Positions 53,831 through 62,100 of a stretch of 64,000 bases of DNA are shown here, in pieces. The DNA is from Chlorobiaceae bacterium (GTDB taxonomy: Bacteria > Bacteroidota > Ignavibacteria > Ignavibacteriales > Ignavibacteriaceae). The stretch covers positions 1 through 64,000 of the forward strand of contig PNNF01000002.1 in the NCBI GenBank assembly GCA_013824085.1, read 5' to 3'. Both the position numbers and the translations under genes were made by a program. The notes under the pieces are model-generated. The model searched no databases. It saw only the letters and a program-made list of their open reading frames with translations, and was not told the origin of the DNA. Each line of letters begins with the position of its first letter. Position 1 is the first letter of the stretch.

Positions 53831-54831
53831 TGAAAAAATATTTTCTAATCTTTTTTATCGTTTTAGGTTTTACACAAATTTTTGCTCAACCAAAATTTAG
53901 TGGATTAAATGCAGCTCCCGGAGCTTTCAGTAGAATGGGATTTAATCCGCGTGGTATAGCAATGGGAAACTCTATTTCAGCATTGAACGATGGTAACCTG
54001 AACAGTTATTACAATCCAGCTTTGTCTGTTTTTCAAGTTGATAATTCTTTCACTTCGTCATTTGGATTTTTATCGTTAGATCGAAAATTAAATTTTATAA
54101 ATTTTACTCGACGATTTGAACTTTACTCAGATCGAGATACTGCATTAGATCGTAAGCCACGCTCAACTGCGGGGATAAGTTTAGGGATTATCAATTCGGG
54201 TGTAAACAAAATTGATGCTCGTGATAGACATGGATTTAAAGACGATGAATTATCAACTTCTGAAAATTTATTTTTTGTTGGCTTAGGTGTTAAGTTTTCT
54301 GAAAAAATTTCTGCAGGACTGAATGTAAAATTGTATTACTACAAATTGTATGAAGATGTTACTTCAACTGGAATTGGATTTGATTTAGGAGTGCTCTACA
54401 CTTTCAATCCTCAAATAACTTTTTCATTTGTAATGGCTGACTTGAACAGTAAATACAAATGGGATACTTCGCCGATTTATAGCACCGATGGAATTACTTC
54501 AGTAAATTTATTTCCAACGACAAAAAAAATTGGAACTGCTGTAAGATTTCCTGATATCGATTTAGTTACAACAGCAGAATTTGTTTTTGATAGTTATGCA
54601 TCTCGAATTTTAAAAATTGGTGCAGAATATAATTTGATTGAAAATTTATTTCTCCGAGGTGGTATCGACAATTGGTTCTTAAATAATAAAGATAATTCAA
54701 TTCGTCCTTCGTTTGGTTTATCTTACACACAAAAAATTTCAAGTCTATATGTTGGTTTTGAATATGCTTTCGTACTCGAAAAATATTCTCCCTCAGATAG
54801 ACATTTTATTGGATTAAACATTAATTTTTAA
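53830..54831 (+). CDS. PorV/PorQ family outer-membrane barrel
   Basis: A protein of 333 residues starting with GTG on the last base of the previous gene. Signal peptide (MKKYFLIFFIVLGFTQIFAQ), then GAFSRMGFNPRGIAMGNSISALNDGNLNSYYNPA, the FadL-like plug region found at the N-terminus of PorV/PorQ proteins, and a barrel to the C-terminus ending in GLNINF. PorV-like proteins shuttle or attach T9SS cargo. Placement directly after the T9SS cargo gene supports that role. Confidence 0.85.
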   Translation: MKKYFLIFFIVLGFTQIFAQPKFSGLNAAPGAFSRMGFNPRGIAMGNSISALNDGNLNSYYNPALSVFQVDNSFTSSFGFLSLDRKLNFINFTRRFELYSDRDTALDRKPRSTAGISLGIINSGVNKIDARDRHGFKDDELSTSENLFFVGLGVKFSEKISAGLNVKLYYYKLYEDVTSTGIGFDLGVLYTFNPQITFSFVMADLNSKYKWDTSPIYSTDGITSVNLFPTTKKIGTAVRFPDIDLVTTAEFVFDSYASRILKIGAEYNLIENLFLRGGIDNWFLNNKDNSIRPSFGLSYTQKISSLYVGFEYAFVLEKYSPSDRHFIGLNINF

Positions 54832-54832
54832 G

Positions 54833-55735
54833 ATGAAAAAATATTTATTTCTTTTAGCAGTAATTTTAATTTCAAATTTCTCATTCACGCAATCAACTGT
54901 TGGTTCGGGATTGTCATTTCTAAAATTAGGATTTGGAGCCCGCAACATAGCGTTAGCCGATAATGGGAACACTATGTCGAATGATGTGTCGGCAATTTTT
55001 TATAATCCCGCAAGATTACAAAATGATGGCAAAGTAGAATTGTTATTAATGCACAACGAATGGATTCAAGACGTGCGAAGTGAATTGATTGGAGTGAAAT
55101 TTTCAATAATGAATTTTCCTGTAGCCATTGGCGTGAACTCTACTTCCATCAGTGATATCGAAGTTAGAACTCGTCCCGGCGAAGTGGAATCAAAATTTAA
55201 AGCTCAGTATTTAGCTGCAACAATTGCAACTTCAATTGCGATTAACGAAAATATTTCTGTTGGAGTTGGATTTAAATATTTATACGAAGATATTTTTTAT
55301 GAAGATGCATCGGGCTATGCAGTTGATTTTGGTGCTTACTACGAATCAGTAATTGAGAATCTATCTCTTGCATTAGCGATTAAGAATCTTGGAACTATGA
55401 ATCAACTAAAAAACCAAGCAACTAAACTTCCTTCTGATTTAAGATTTGGTCCCGTTTATTCCTTTAATTTTGAAGACTTAAAACTTGAAGTTATTTCTTC
55501 TTTAGAATTTCAAAAATATTTGAATGAAGATGAAAACCATTTTAATTTTGCATCTGAAATTGTGTATAATAATTTATTAGCTTTTAGAATCGGATATATG
55601 AGTGGATATGAAGCGAGAAATATTACGACAGGCTTAGGAGTTAATTGGAAAAATTTAAGTTTTGATTATGCAATGACACCATTTTTATATCAGTTGGGAA
55701 GCGGACATTCTTTCTCATTAAAAATTGTTTTCTGA
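54833..55735 (+). CDS. PorV/PorQ family outer-membrane barrel (second)
   Basis: A protein of 300 residues. Signal peptide (LFLLAVILISNFSFTQ), then SGLSFLKLGFGARNIALAD and DVSAIFYNPARL, strong PorV/PorQ signatures, and a C-terminal aromatic FSLKIVF. It begins 1 bp after the preceding PorV-like gene and is more typical of the family than that one. The pair suggests a dedicated partner for the propeller cargo, though either could act with other T9SS substrates. Confidence 0.9.
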   Translation: MKKYLFLLAVILISNFSFTQSTVGSGLSFLKLGFGARNIALADNGNTMSNDVSAIFYNPARLQNDGKVELLLMHNEWIQDVRSELIGVKFSIMNFPVAIGVNSTSISDIEVRTRPGEVESKFKAQYLAATIATSIAINENISVGVGFKYLYEDIFYEDASGYAVDFGAYYESVIENLSLALAIKNLGTMNQLKNQATKLPSDLRFGPVYSFNFEDLKLEVISSLEFQKYLNEDENHFNFASEIVYNNLLAFRIGYMSGYEARNITTGLGVNWKNLSFDYAMTPFLYQLGSGHSFSLKIVF

Positions 55736-55794
55736 TTTTTAAGAGTTTGATTTATTTAATTCTGTTGTTTCAAACTTAAACTTGAGAGTTTCAT

Positions 55795-56760
55795 TTGAGT
55801 ATAAAAATTATTGAGTATAACGAAAACTGGAAATCAAAGTGGGACAATTTTGTTATCAATTCAAGTAACGGAACAGTATTCCATTTACAAAAATTTTTTG
55901 AATATCACCGCCCCGGTAAATTCACTTTTAACCATTTAATATTTTTAGAGAATAACGAAATAATTGCCGTACTGCCCGGCGCTATTGTAAATAATGGTTA
56001 CGAATCACCTATTGGCGCAAGTTATGGCTCTATTGTTACTCACGATTTGAAATTTGATCTCGCACTTAAAATTGTTGACGAGTTGTTAGCTTATGGTAAA
56101 GTTAATGGATTCAAGGAAATAATTTTAACTTCTGCACCAATGGTTTATGAAACTTTTCCAAATCAAAATTTAGACTTTGCTCTTCTTTGGAGAGACTTTA
56201 AATATAGTCTTCATTACATTTCAAGTGCGATAAAATTAGAACCTGAATTAGATATTCTTCAACGCTTTGCTCCAACAACAAGAAGAAACGTCAGAAAATA
56301 TTTACACGACAATGACTTGCGAGTTGAGATAAATGATAGATTAGATGAATTCTATCCGATACTCATTGAAAATAAAGCTCGCCATAACACAAAACCTACA
56401 CACTCTTATGAAGACTTAATAAAACTGCGTGAGCTACTTCCTGAAATGCAAAAATTATTTATGGTTTATTATAAGGATGAACCGATCGCAGGCTCGTTAT
56501 TATTTATTTGCAATAAAAATGTTTCCCTCTGTTTTTACAATATGCTGCGTTATGATTTTCAGTACTTAAAACCGATTCAAAGAGTAATGTATGAAGTTGT
56601 CAAGTGGTCAACAGAAAATGGTTTTAAGTATGTCGATATTGGCGTTTCGCAAGATACAAAAGTTGCAAACCCGATGACTCCAAGTTTAAGCTTGATTGAA
56701 TTCAAAGAAAAATTTGATGCAAAAACAATTATGCGAAATACTCTGCGATATATCTACTAA
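55795..56760 (+). CDS. FemAB/GNAT-like acyltransferase
   Basis: A protein of 321 residues from a TTG start. The GTVFHLQKFFEYHRPGKFTF region, the TRRNVRKYLHDNDL region, and the C-terminal YVDIGVSQDTK are typical of FemAB-like/GNAT-fold proteins annotated as peptidoglycan bridge or polysaccharide acyl/aminoacyl transferases. The exact donor and acceptor cannot be told. Its stop overlaps the GT4 start (TAATG), and the neighbours are envelope glycan genes. Confidence 0.78.
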   Translation: MSIKIIEYNENWKSKWDNFVINSSNGTVFHLQKFFEYHRPGKFTFNHLIFLENNEIIAVLPGAIVNNGYESPIGASYGSIVTHDLKFDLALKIVDELLAYGKVNGFKEIILTSAPMVYETFPNQNLDFALLWRDFKYSLHYISSAIKLEPELDILQRFAPTTRRNVRKYLHDNDLRVEINDRLDEFYPILIENKARHNTKPTHSYEDLIKLRELLPEMQKLFMVYYKDEPIAGSLLFICNKNVSLCFYNMLRYDFQYLKPIQRVMYEVVKWSTENGFKYVDIGVSQDTKVANPMTPSLSLIEFKEKFDAKTIMRNTLRYIY

Positions 56761-57875
56761 TGGAAAAATCATTTTTCATTGCATATCTCGGAAATATCTA
56801 TTTTGATACTCGCTCGCTTAATTTAATTAATTCATTAAAAGAAAAATCAAATTCAATTTCTGCAGTTGGATTTGAATGGCGAGACCACTCTAAAATAAAT
56901 ACTAAGCAAAAAGAAATTAAAATCTATTCTTTAAGTAAAAAAAAATCATCTCTCTTTTTTTATCTAAAATTTGTTTTCATCTTACTAATTGAACTCCTCT
57001 CATCGAAAGCAAATTATTTTTTCGCGATGGATCTTTACACGCTTCCTTTTGTAGTAATCGTTGCAAAATTAAAAAAGGGAATTGTAATTTATGATGCTCG
57101 AGAATTATTTGGATTTTTAGCAGGACTCGTTGAGAAGGATAAGATTCAATCAATATTGAGATTTATTGAAAAGAAATTTATTGGCAAAGCTTCAATTGTG
57201 ATAGCAACTGGAGAAATGGATGCAGAATTTTTAGCAAAAGAATATTCACTTTCAAATATTGTTGTTCTCAGAAATTTACCGAAATACAATAAAAATTTTA
57301 CTCAAATTGATTTCAGAACAGAGTTAAAAATTCCCGATAATAAATTGATTCTTATTTATCAAGGAATTGTGTTGCACGGAAGGGGACTGAAAATAATTTT
57401 TGATGCGCTTCAAAATCTTAAAGATAAGTTTCATGTTGTGATTGTTGGTAATGGCGAGCAATTGGATTTTTATAAATCACTTGCGGAGTCGATGAAATTA
57501 AGTGAGTGCGTTACATTCGTAGGCAGAATTGAACAAGATAAATTATTGAATTACACTTCTTCTGCAGATGTTGGATTGTCTTTAATCGAGAATGTCAGCT
57601 TGAGTTATTATTACGCTCTTCCAAATAAATTGTTTGAGTACATTATGGCAGAAGTGCCTCTGCTCTCAAGTAATCTACCTCAGATGCAAAAGATTGTTGA
57701 GAATTATTCCGTTGGTTTTGTTTATGATCTTGAAAAAAATAATCTCAATGAATTGCTCTTAAAGATTTATAATGAAAAAGAAAAACTGAAAGAACTAAAA
57801 ATAAATTGTGCAAAAGCATCACGCGAACTTAATTGGGAAAATGAAATCACTAACTTACTCAAGCTCCTTAATTAG
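56760..57875 (+). CDS. Glycosyltransferase, family 4/GT-B fold
   Basis: A protein of 371 residues. The N-terminal half has YFFAMDLYTLPFV and YDARELFGF; the C-terminal half has IYQGIVLHGRGL near 198, VGNGEQLDFYKSLA, VTFVGRIEQDKLLNY near 258 and GLSLIENVSLSYYYALPNKLFEY near 278, a classic GT4 nucleotide-sugar binding pattern. It should add a sugar to a surface glycan at the cytoplasmic face. Its end overlaps the convergent methyltransferase gene by 8 bp. Confidence 0.88.
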   Translation: MEKSFFIAYLGNIYFDTRSLNLINSLKEKSNSISAVGFEWRDHSKINTKQKEIKIYSLSKKKSSLFFYLKFVFILLIELLSSKANYFFAMDLYTLPFVVIVAKLKKGIVIYDARELFGFLAGLVEKDKIQSILRFIEKKFIGKASIVIATGEMDAEFLAKEYSLSNIVVLRNLPKYNKNFTQIDFRTELKIPDNKLILIYQGIVLHGRGLKIIFDALQNLKDKFHVVIVGNGEQLDFYKSLAESMKLSECVTFVGRIEQDKLLNYTSSADVGLSLIENVSLSYYYALPNKLFEYIMAEVPLLSSNLPQMQKIVENYSVGFVYDLEKNNLNELLLKIYNEKEKLKELKINCAKASRELNWENEITNLLKLLN

Positions 57876-58599
57876 TTTTTTTTACTTTTACTAAAATGTG
57901 CGCGGGGGAAAAATAAATTTTGTTGAAAATTTTATCAACAAGATTCCAAAGAGTAAAATTCAAAAATTTTAGCAAAGTATAAGTTCTAAGAAAAATCAAA
58001 ACCTTATTCCCAAAAGTTTTAAATTCAATTCGTTCAATATTAATATTCTCAAAATATTTTTTCAACTTAATCTCATCAAACGAATGTATGTGCGCATTCA
58101 CCGGAGTTGGATTATTGCAATGAACACACAAATTGAATTTCAATTTTTCTTTATATGGAGTTGAGAGTATTAAATAGCCGTTGTTGGCAACACATCGAAA
58201 CAATTCATTGATGAACATTTGAGGATCTTGTACGTGTTCAATTACTTCAGACGCAACAATACAATCAAACGAATTTGATTTGAAAGGAAGGTTAAATGAA
58301 TCTCCCTGAACTTGAGAATGGTTTATAATTGGGATTAGTAACTTTGAATTTTTTAAGTTGTCCAAAGAAATATCAAATGAAGTTACTTGAATATTTTTTC
58401 TACACAAATGATTTGCTATCCAAGCCGAACCCGAACCAACATCGAGAACATTATTTATATTTTTTGGAAATAGACTTAACAGAAATTCGTGAACTCTTCT
58501 TTCATCGTGAAGAGTTGCACCAGTTTTTTCTTCAAAGTAGTTAAATAATTTTCCGTCCTTTTTATAATGCTCGATATAGTTAAATTTGAAATTATCCAT
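57868..58599 (-). CDS. SAM-dependent methyltransferase (class I)
   Basis: A protein of 243 residues from the ATG at 58599. A longer frame back to 58755 would run over the divergent GT9 gene, so I rejected it. Motif I VLDVGSGSAWIANHL near 53, then FDISLDNL, FDCIVASEVIEHVQDP and NGYLILSTPY are type-11 methyltransferase signatures. It belongs to the envelope glycan cluster and might methylate a sugar or lipid. It is divergent from GT9 with about 13 bp between starts. Confidence 0.87.
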   Translation of the reverse strand: MDNFKFNYIEHYKKDGKLFNYFEEKTGATLHDERRVHEFLLSLFPKNINNVLDVGSGSAWIANHLCRKNIQVTSFDISLDNLKNSKLLIPIINHSQVQGDSFNLPFKSNSFDCIVASEVIEHVQDPQMFINELFRCVANNGYLILSTPYKEKLKFNLCVHCNNPTPVNAHIHSFDEIKLKKYFENINIERIEFKTFGNKVLIFLRTYTLLKFLNFTLWNLVDKIFNKIYFSPAHILVKVKKTN

Positions 58600-58612
58600 A
58601 AAAAAATTACTA

Positions 58613-59644
58613 ATGTTGAATAAACTAAGAATATTAATTTCTCGCCCAGATAGAATTGGAGATGTAGTTCTCTCAACTCCAATTCCTAAAGCAATTAAAG
58701 AAAAATATCCGAATGCTTTTGTTACAATTTTACTTCGGAAATATACAAAAGACATTTACGCCAACAATCCATTTGTAGATAAAATAATTGTGTTAGATGA
58801 ATTTGGCTCGGACTATGAATTAATAAAAGCGATACGAAAAGAAAATTTTACGCACAGTTTATCATTATTACCGACAGAAAAAATTAATTGGATTTTATTT
58901 TTTGCAGGAATAAAAAAGAGGGTTGGAGTTGGGCGAAAGTTCTATCAATTTATTTCTAACACGAAATTTGTGAACAGATTGAAATATAAAAATCATAGAA
59001 GCGAAGCCGATTACTCTCTTGACTTAATACGAAAAATTGGAATTGACTATTCTGACACTTCTTCAAAAATTTATTTGACTGAACCAGAGATTGAACAAGC
59101 TATCTCATTAAGAAAAAAATATAATGCTAATGACCAAAAATTACTTGTTGGCGTTCACATCTCTTCGGGAAATTCTGCTCCCAATATGCCAATTGATGAA
59201 TATAAAAAATTAATTACTGAATTGAGCAAAGATAAGAGAGTAAAGCTCTTCGTAACTGATGATAAGAAGGTCGATTGGGAGCTTAGTGAGGAGATTGTAT
59301 GGCTCAATTCAGGCAATTCGTTGAGGCAAAGTATAGTTAATATTAGCATTTTAGATTATTTTATTTCAGCAAGCACGGGACCAATGCACTTAGCGGGAGC
59401 ATTAGGAGTAAAAACATTATCATTATTTTGTCCCGAGATAGCGTGCTCCCCAAAACTTTGGGGGACTCAAGGAAACAAAAGTTATTTCATTCTACCAGAA
59501 GAAAATTATTGTAAAAATAGTTGCTCCGGTGATACTCATACTTGTGATTTCCAAGGTGCTGGGGGAATTGATGCAAATATTGTCATAAATCAATTTAGAA
59601 AGTTAAGTTCTTATGAGAATATTGCTTGCTCCGAACAGTTTTAA
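58613..59644 (+). CDS. Glycosyltransferase family 9 (heptosyltransferase-like)
   Basis: A protein of 343 residues from the ATG at 58613; the next upstream ATG at 58586 lies inside the divergent gene. Signatures: ISRPDRIGDVVLSTPIPKAIK near the start, GVHISSGNSAPNMPIDEYKKL near 180, and STGPMHLAGALGVKTLSLFCP near 257, with a Cys-rich tail. GT9 enzymes transfer heptose or related sugars in lipopolysaccharide core or similar glycans. The end overlaps glycerate kinase by 32 bp. Confidence 0.9.
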   Translation: MLNKLRILISRPDRIGDVVLSTPIPKAIKEKYPNAFVTILLRKYTKDIYANNPFVDKIIVLDEFGSDYELIKAIRKENFTHSLSLLPTEKINWILFFAGIKKRVGVGRKFYQFISNTKFVNRLKYKNHRSEADYSLDLIRKIGIDYSDTSSKIYLTEPEIEQAISLRKKYNANDQKLLVGVHISSGNSAPNMPIDEYKKLITELSKDKRVKLFVTDDKKVDWELSEEIVWLNSGNSLRQSIVNISILDYFISASTGPMHLAGALGVKTLSLFCPEIACSPKLWGTQGNKSYFILPEENYCKNSCSGDTHTCDFQGAGGIDANIVINQFRKLSSYENIACSEQF

Positions 59645-60731
59645 GAACTGTGCAACATCAATCGAAGTTTCTGATATTCTAAAAAGTGAAATTAATTCAA
59701 CAAATATTCAGCTTGCCTCGGTTTCAGATGGTGGAGATGGCTTTCTAAATTCTATTATATTTAAGCTAAACCAAATGTCGTTAATTGATTATGAAATAAT
59801 TAATTACAAATTCGAGTTAAATTCATTTCCAATTCTTATTGAAAAAAAACATAATTTTTTATTTATCGAGTCAGCTAAAATTATTGGTTTTAGTAATTCT
59901 GAATTGATGAGACTTCCGATTACCGAGCGATCTACTAATTCAATTGGAGACGTGTTAAAGAATTCTGAGTTGATGAGAAGCTATAACGTAAAGAAAGTTG
60001 TAATTGGGATTGGTGGCACGATAACAAATGATTTTGGTTTTGGAATATGCTCCCAATTTGGATTAAAATTATTTGATAAAGAAAATAGAGAGCTTGCTCC
60101 CATTCCACTCAACTTTCATAAAATTGAAAAAATTACTCTGCTTCAAAAGGAATTTGAGCTAGATCTTCAAATTGTGCTTGATGTGCAAATTCCGCTTTTT
60201 GGTAAGGATGGAACAACTCAAAAGTTTGGTGCTCAAAAAAATAGTAAAAAAAGTGAACTGATTCTAATTGAGGAGGGTTTAATTAACGTTCTACGTATCT
60301 TAAAGAATGTTCATAATCTCGATTTTTTTTCTTCCAAAATTGGAGCTGGGGGAGGATTAGCGTTTGGATTGTCTTTGATTTCAAAAGTAAAAATTATTCC
60401 AGCACAAGAATTCATTCTACGAAATTTAGATCTAGAAAATGAGATTCAGAATTCTGATATTATAATCACTGGTGAGGGAAGTTTTGATTCAAAAAATTCT
60501 TTTCAAAAAGGTGCGGGAATTATTTTAGAAGCCGCTCTTAAAAGAAATAAAAGAGTGATATTAGTTTGTGGCAAAATTGATTCCAACTTGATTTCATCAC
60601 TAGGAAATAATGTAACTTGTATCGAATTAATAAAATATTTTTCTGATGAAAGCGAATCAATGAAAAATTTTAAAATTGGTCTTGTCAAAGCTGCAAAAGA
60701 AATTAATTCATTAATTTATAATCTTACTTAA
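59613..60731 (+). CDS. Glycerate kinase (GarK/GlxK type)
   Basis: A protein of 372 residues. Typical segments: LLAPNSFKNCATSIEVSD, SDGGDGFLNS, VVIGIGGTITNDFGFG, GAGGGLAFGL, and DIIITGEGSFDSKNSFQKG. It phosphorylates glycerate to 2- or 3-phosphoglycerate. The 32-bp overlap with GT9 suggests coupled translation, an unusual partner for a central-carbon enzyme. It may link to serine/glyoxylate use or, less likely, to glycerate-containing surface polymers. Confidence 0.92.
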   Translation: MRILLAPNSFKNCATSIEVSDILKSEINSTNIQLASVSDGGDGFLNSIIFKLNQMSLIDYEIINYKFELNSFPILIEKKHNFLFIESAKIIGFSNSELMRLPITERSTNSIGDVLKNSELMRSYNVKKVVIGIGGTITNDFGFGICSQFGLKLFDKENRELAPIPLNFHKIEKITLLQKEFELDLQIVLDVQIPLFGKDGTTQKFGAQKNSKKSELILIEEGLINVLRILKNVHNLDFFSSKIGAGGGLAFGLSLISKVKIIPAQEFILRNLDLENEIQNSDIIITGEGSFDSKNSFQKGAGIILEAALKRNKRVILVCGKIDSNLISSLGNNVTCIELIKYFSDESESMKNFKIGLVKAAKEINSLIYNLT

Positions 60732-60775
60732 ATTATTTAATTTTATATTTAATTTTCAATAACATAAAAAAGCGA

Positions 60776-61615
60776 ATGAAAGAATATCACGATTTAGTTA
60801 GACTTGTAATTAAAGAAGGAATCAGGAAAAAATCACGTACCGGAGTTGACACAATTTCTTATTTCGGCGCACATTATAAAGTTGATTTGTCAAAAGGATT
60901 TCCTTTAGTTACAACAAAAAAGATGGAATGGAAATCGATTGTTTATGAGTTGCTTTGGTATTTGTCGGGCGAAAATCATATTAGAAATCTCAGACAGCAC
61001 ACAAAAATTTGGGATGCTTGGGCAGATGAAGAGGGAAATCTTGAAACTGCTTATGGATACTATTGGCGACATTTTCCTAGTGCGCAAAAAGATGAAAATG
61101 GAAATTGGGTTGTAAAAGAGACTGATCAGATTCAATACGTAATTGATGAGATAAAAAAACAGCCACATAGTCGACGCCTTGTAATTACAGCTTGGGAGCC
61201 GGGTAACGCAATTAATAGTAAGCTTCCGCCTTGTCATTACTCGTTTGTATTTAATGTTGCTGAAAATAAACTTAATTGTCACTTAACTCAGAGATCTGGA
61301 GATGTGGCTTTGGGAATTCCATTTAATTTGGCTGCATACTCTGCACTTACGCAAATAATTGCACAAGAATGTAATCTTGAAGTTGGAATTTTTTCCCATA
61401 TGATTGTGGACGCACACATTTATGTTGCAGACAAAGGGAGTGAGATGGAAAAGTATGATCACTTAAAAGGTTTACTTGAACAGTTGGAGCGAGAGGAGTT
61501 TTCTTTGCCTCAATTAAAAATTGCTAAAAGACCATTTCACGAATTAACGTTTGATGATTTTGAACTTAATGGTTATCAATCTCATCCAAAAATAAAATTT
61601 GAAGTTGCAGTTTGA
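60776..61615 (+). CDS. thyA: Thymidylate synthase ThyA
   Basis: A protein of 279 residues. RTGVDTISYFGAHYKVDL, the catalytic cysteine in LPPCHYSF near residue 154, QRSGDVALGIPFNLAAY near 176, and HIYVADKG near 221 are diagnostic. It methylates dUMP using methylene-THF, producing dihydrofolate, which the next gene (DHFR) reduces. The stop overlaps the folA start (TTGA). Confidence 0.97.
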   Translation: MKEYHDLVRLVIKEGIRKKSRTGVDTISYFGAHYKVDLSKGFPLVTTKKMEWKSIVYELLWYLSGENHIRNLRQHTKIWDAWADEEGNLETAYGYYWRHFPSAQKDENGNWVVKETDQIQYVIDEIKKQPHSRRLVITAWEPGNAINSKLPPCHYSFVFNVAENKLNCHLTQRSGDVALGIPFNLAAYSALTQIIAQECNLEVGIFSHMIVDAHIYVADKGSEMEKYDHLKGLLEQLEREEFSLPQLKIAKRPFHELTFDDFELNGYQSHPKIKFEVAV

Positions 61616-62100
61616 AAAAAATTATTATTGCAGCTGTTGCTGAAAATGGAATTATTGGAAAAGAAGATGGTACGCTTCCGTGGCATATCAAAGAAGAGTT
61701 TCAACATTTTAAGAGTACAACATTAAATCACCCAATAATAATGGGACGAAAGACTTTTAATTCGCTTGGCAAACCATTAAAAGGAAGACTAAATATAGTT
61801 GTAACGAGAGATTTGAATTTTAAATCAGAGTTTGATGAAGTTAAAATATTTTCAGACTTAATGGAAGCAATTAATTTTTGTGAAGAACAAAATTTTGAAA
61901 AAACTTTTATCATCGGTGGCGGTGAAATTTATAAACAAGCAATTGAGTTTGTTGACGAAATGATATTATCGATTATTAAAATTAGTGCTGAAGGGAGTGT
62001 AAAATTTCCCGACTACAATTTAGAAGATTGGGAAATTATGAATGAAGATGAAAAGGAAAAATTTACGATTAAGTATTTTCAGCGACGGAATAAAATATGA
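61612..62100 (+). CDS. folA: Dihydrofolate reductase
   Basis: A protein of 162 residues, normal size, from a TTG start overlapping the thyA stop. AENGIIGKEDGTLPWHIKEEFQHFK, IIMGRKTFNSLGKPLKGR, IIGGGEIYKQAI and the C-terminal half fit DHFR. It regenerates tetrahydrofolate used by ThyA. Its stop overlaps the mutL start by 4 bp, so thyA-folA-mutL is one unit. Confidence 0.96.
   Translation: MKKIIIAAVAENGIIGKEDGTLPWHIKEEFQHFKSTTLNHPIIMGRKTFNSLGKPLKGRLNIVVTRDLNFKSEFDEVKIFSDLMEAINFCEEQNFEKTFIIGGGEIYKQAIEFVDEMILSIIKISAEGSVKFPDYNLEDWEIMNEDEKEKFTIKYFQRRNKI

Noticed and set aside
58599-58755. N-terminal extension of the minus-strand methyltransferase
   Set aside because: It would add 52 residues unlike any methyltransferase and would cover the start of the divergent GT9 gene.
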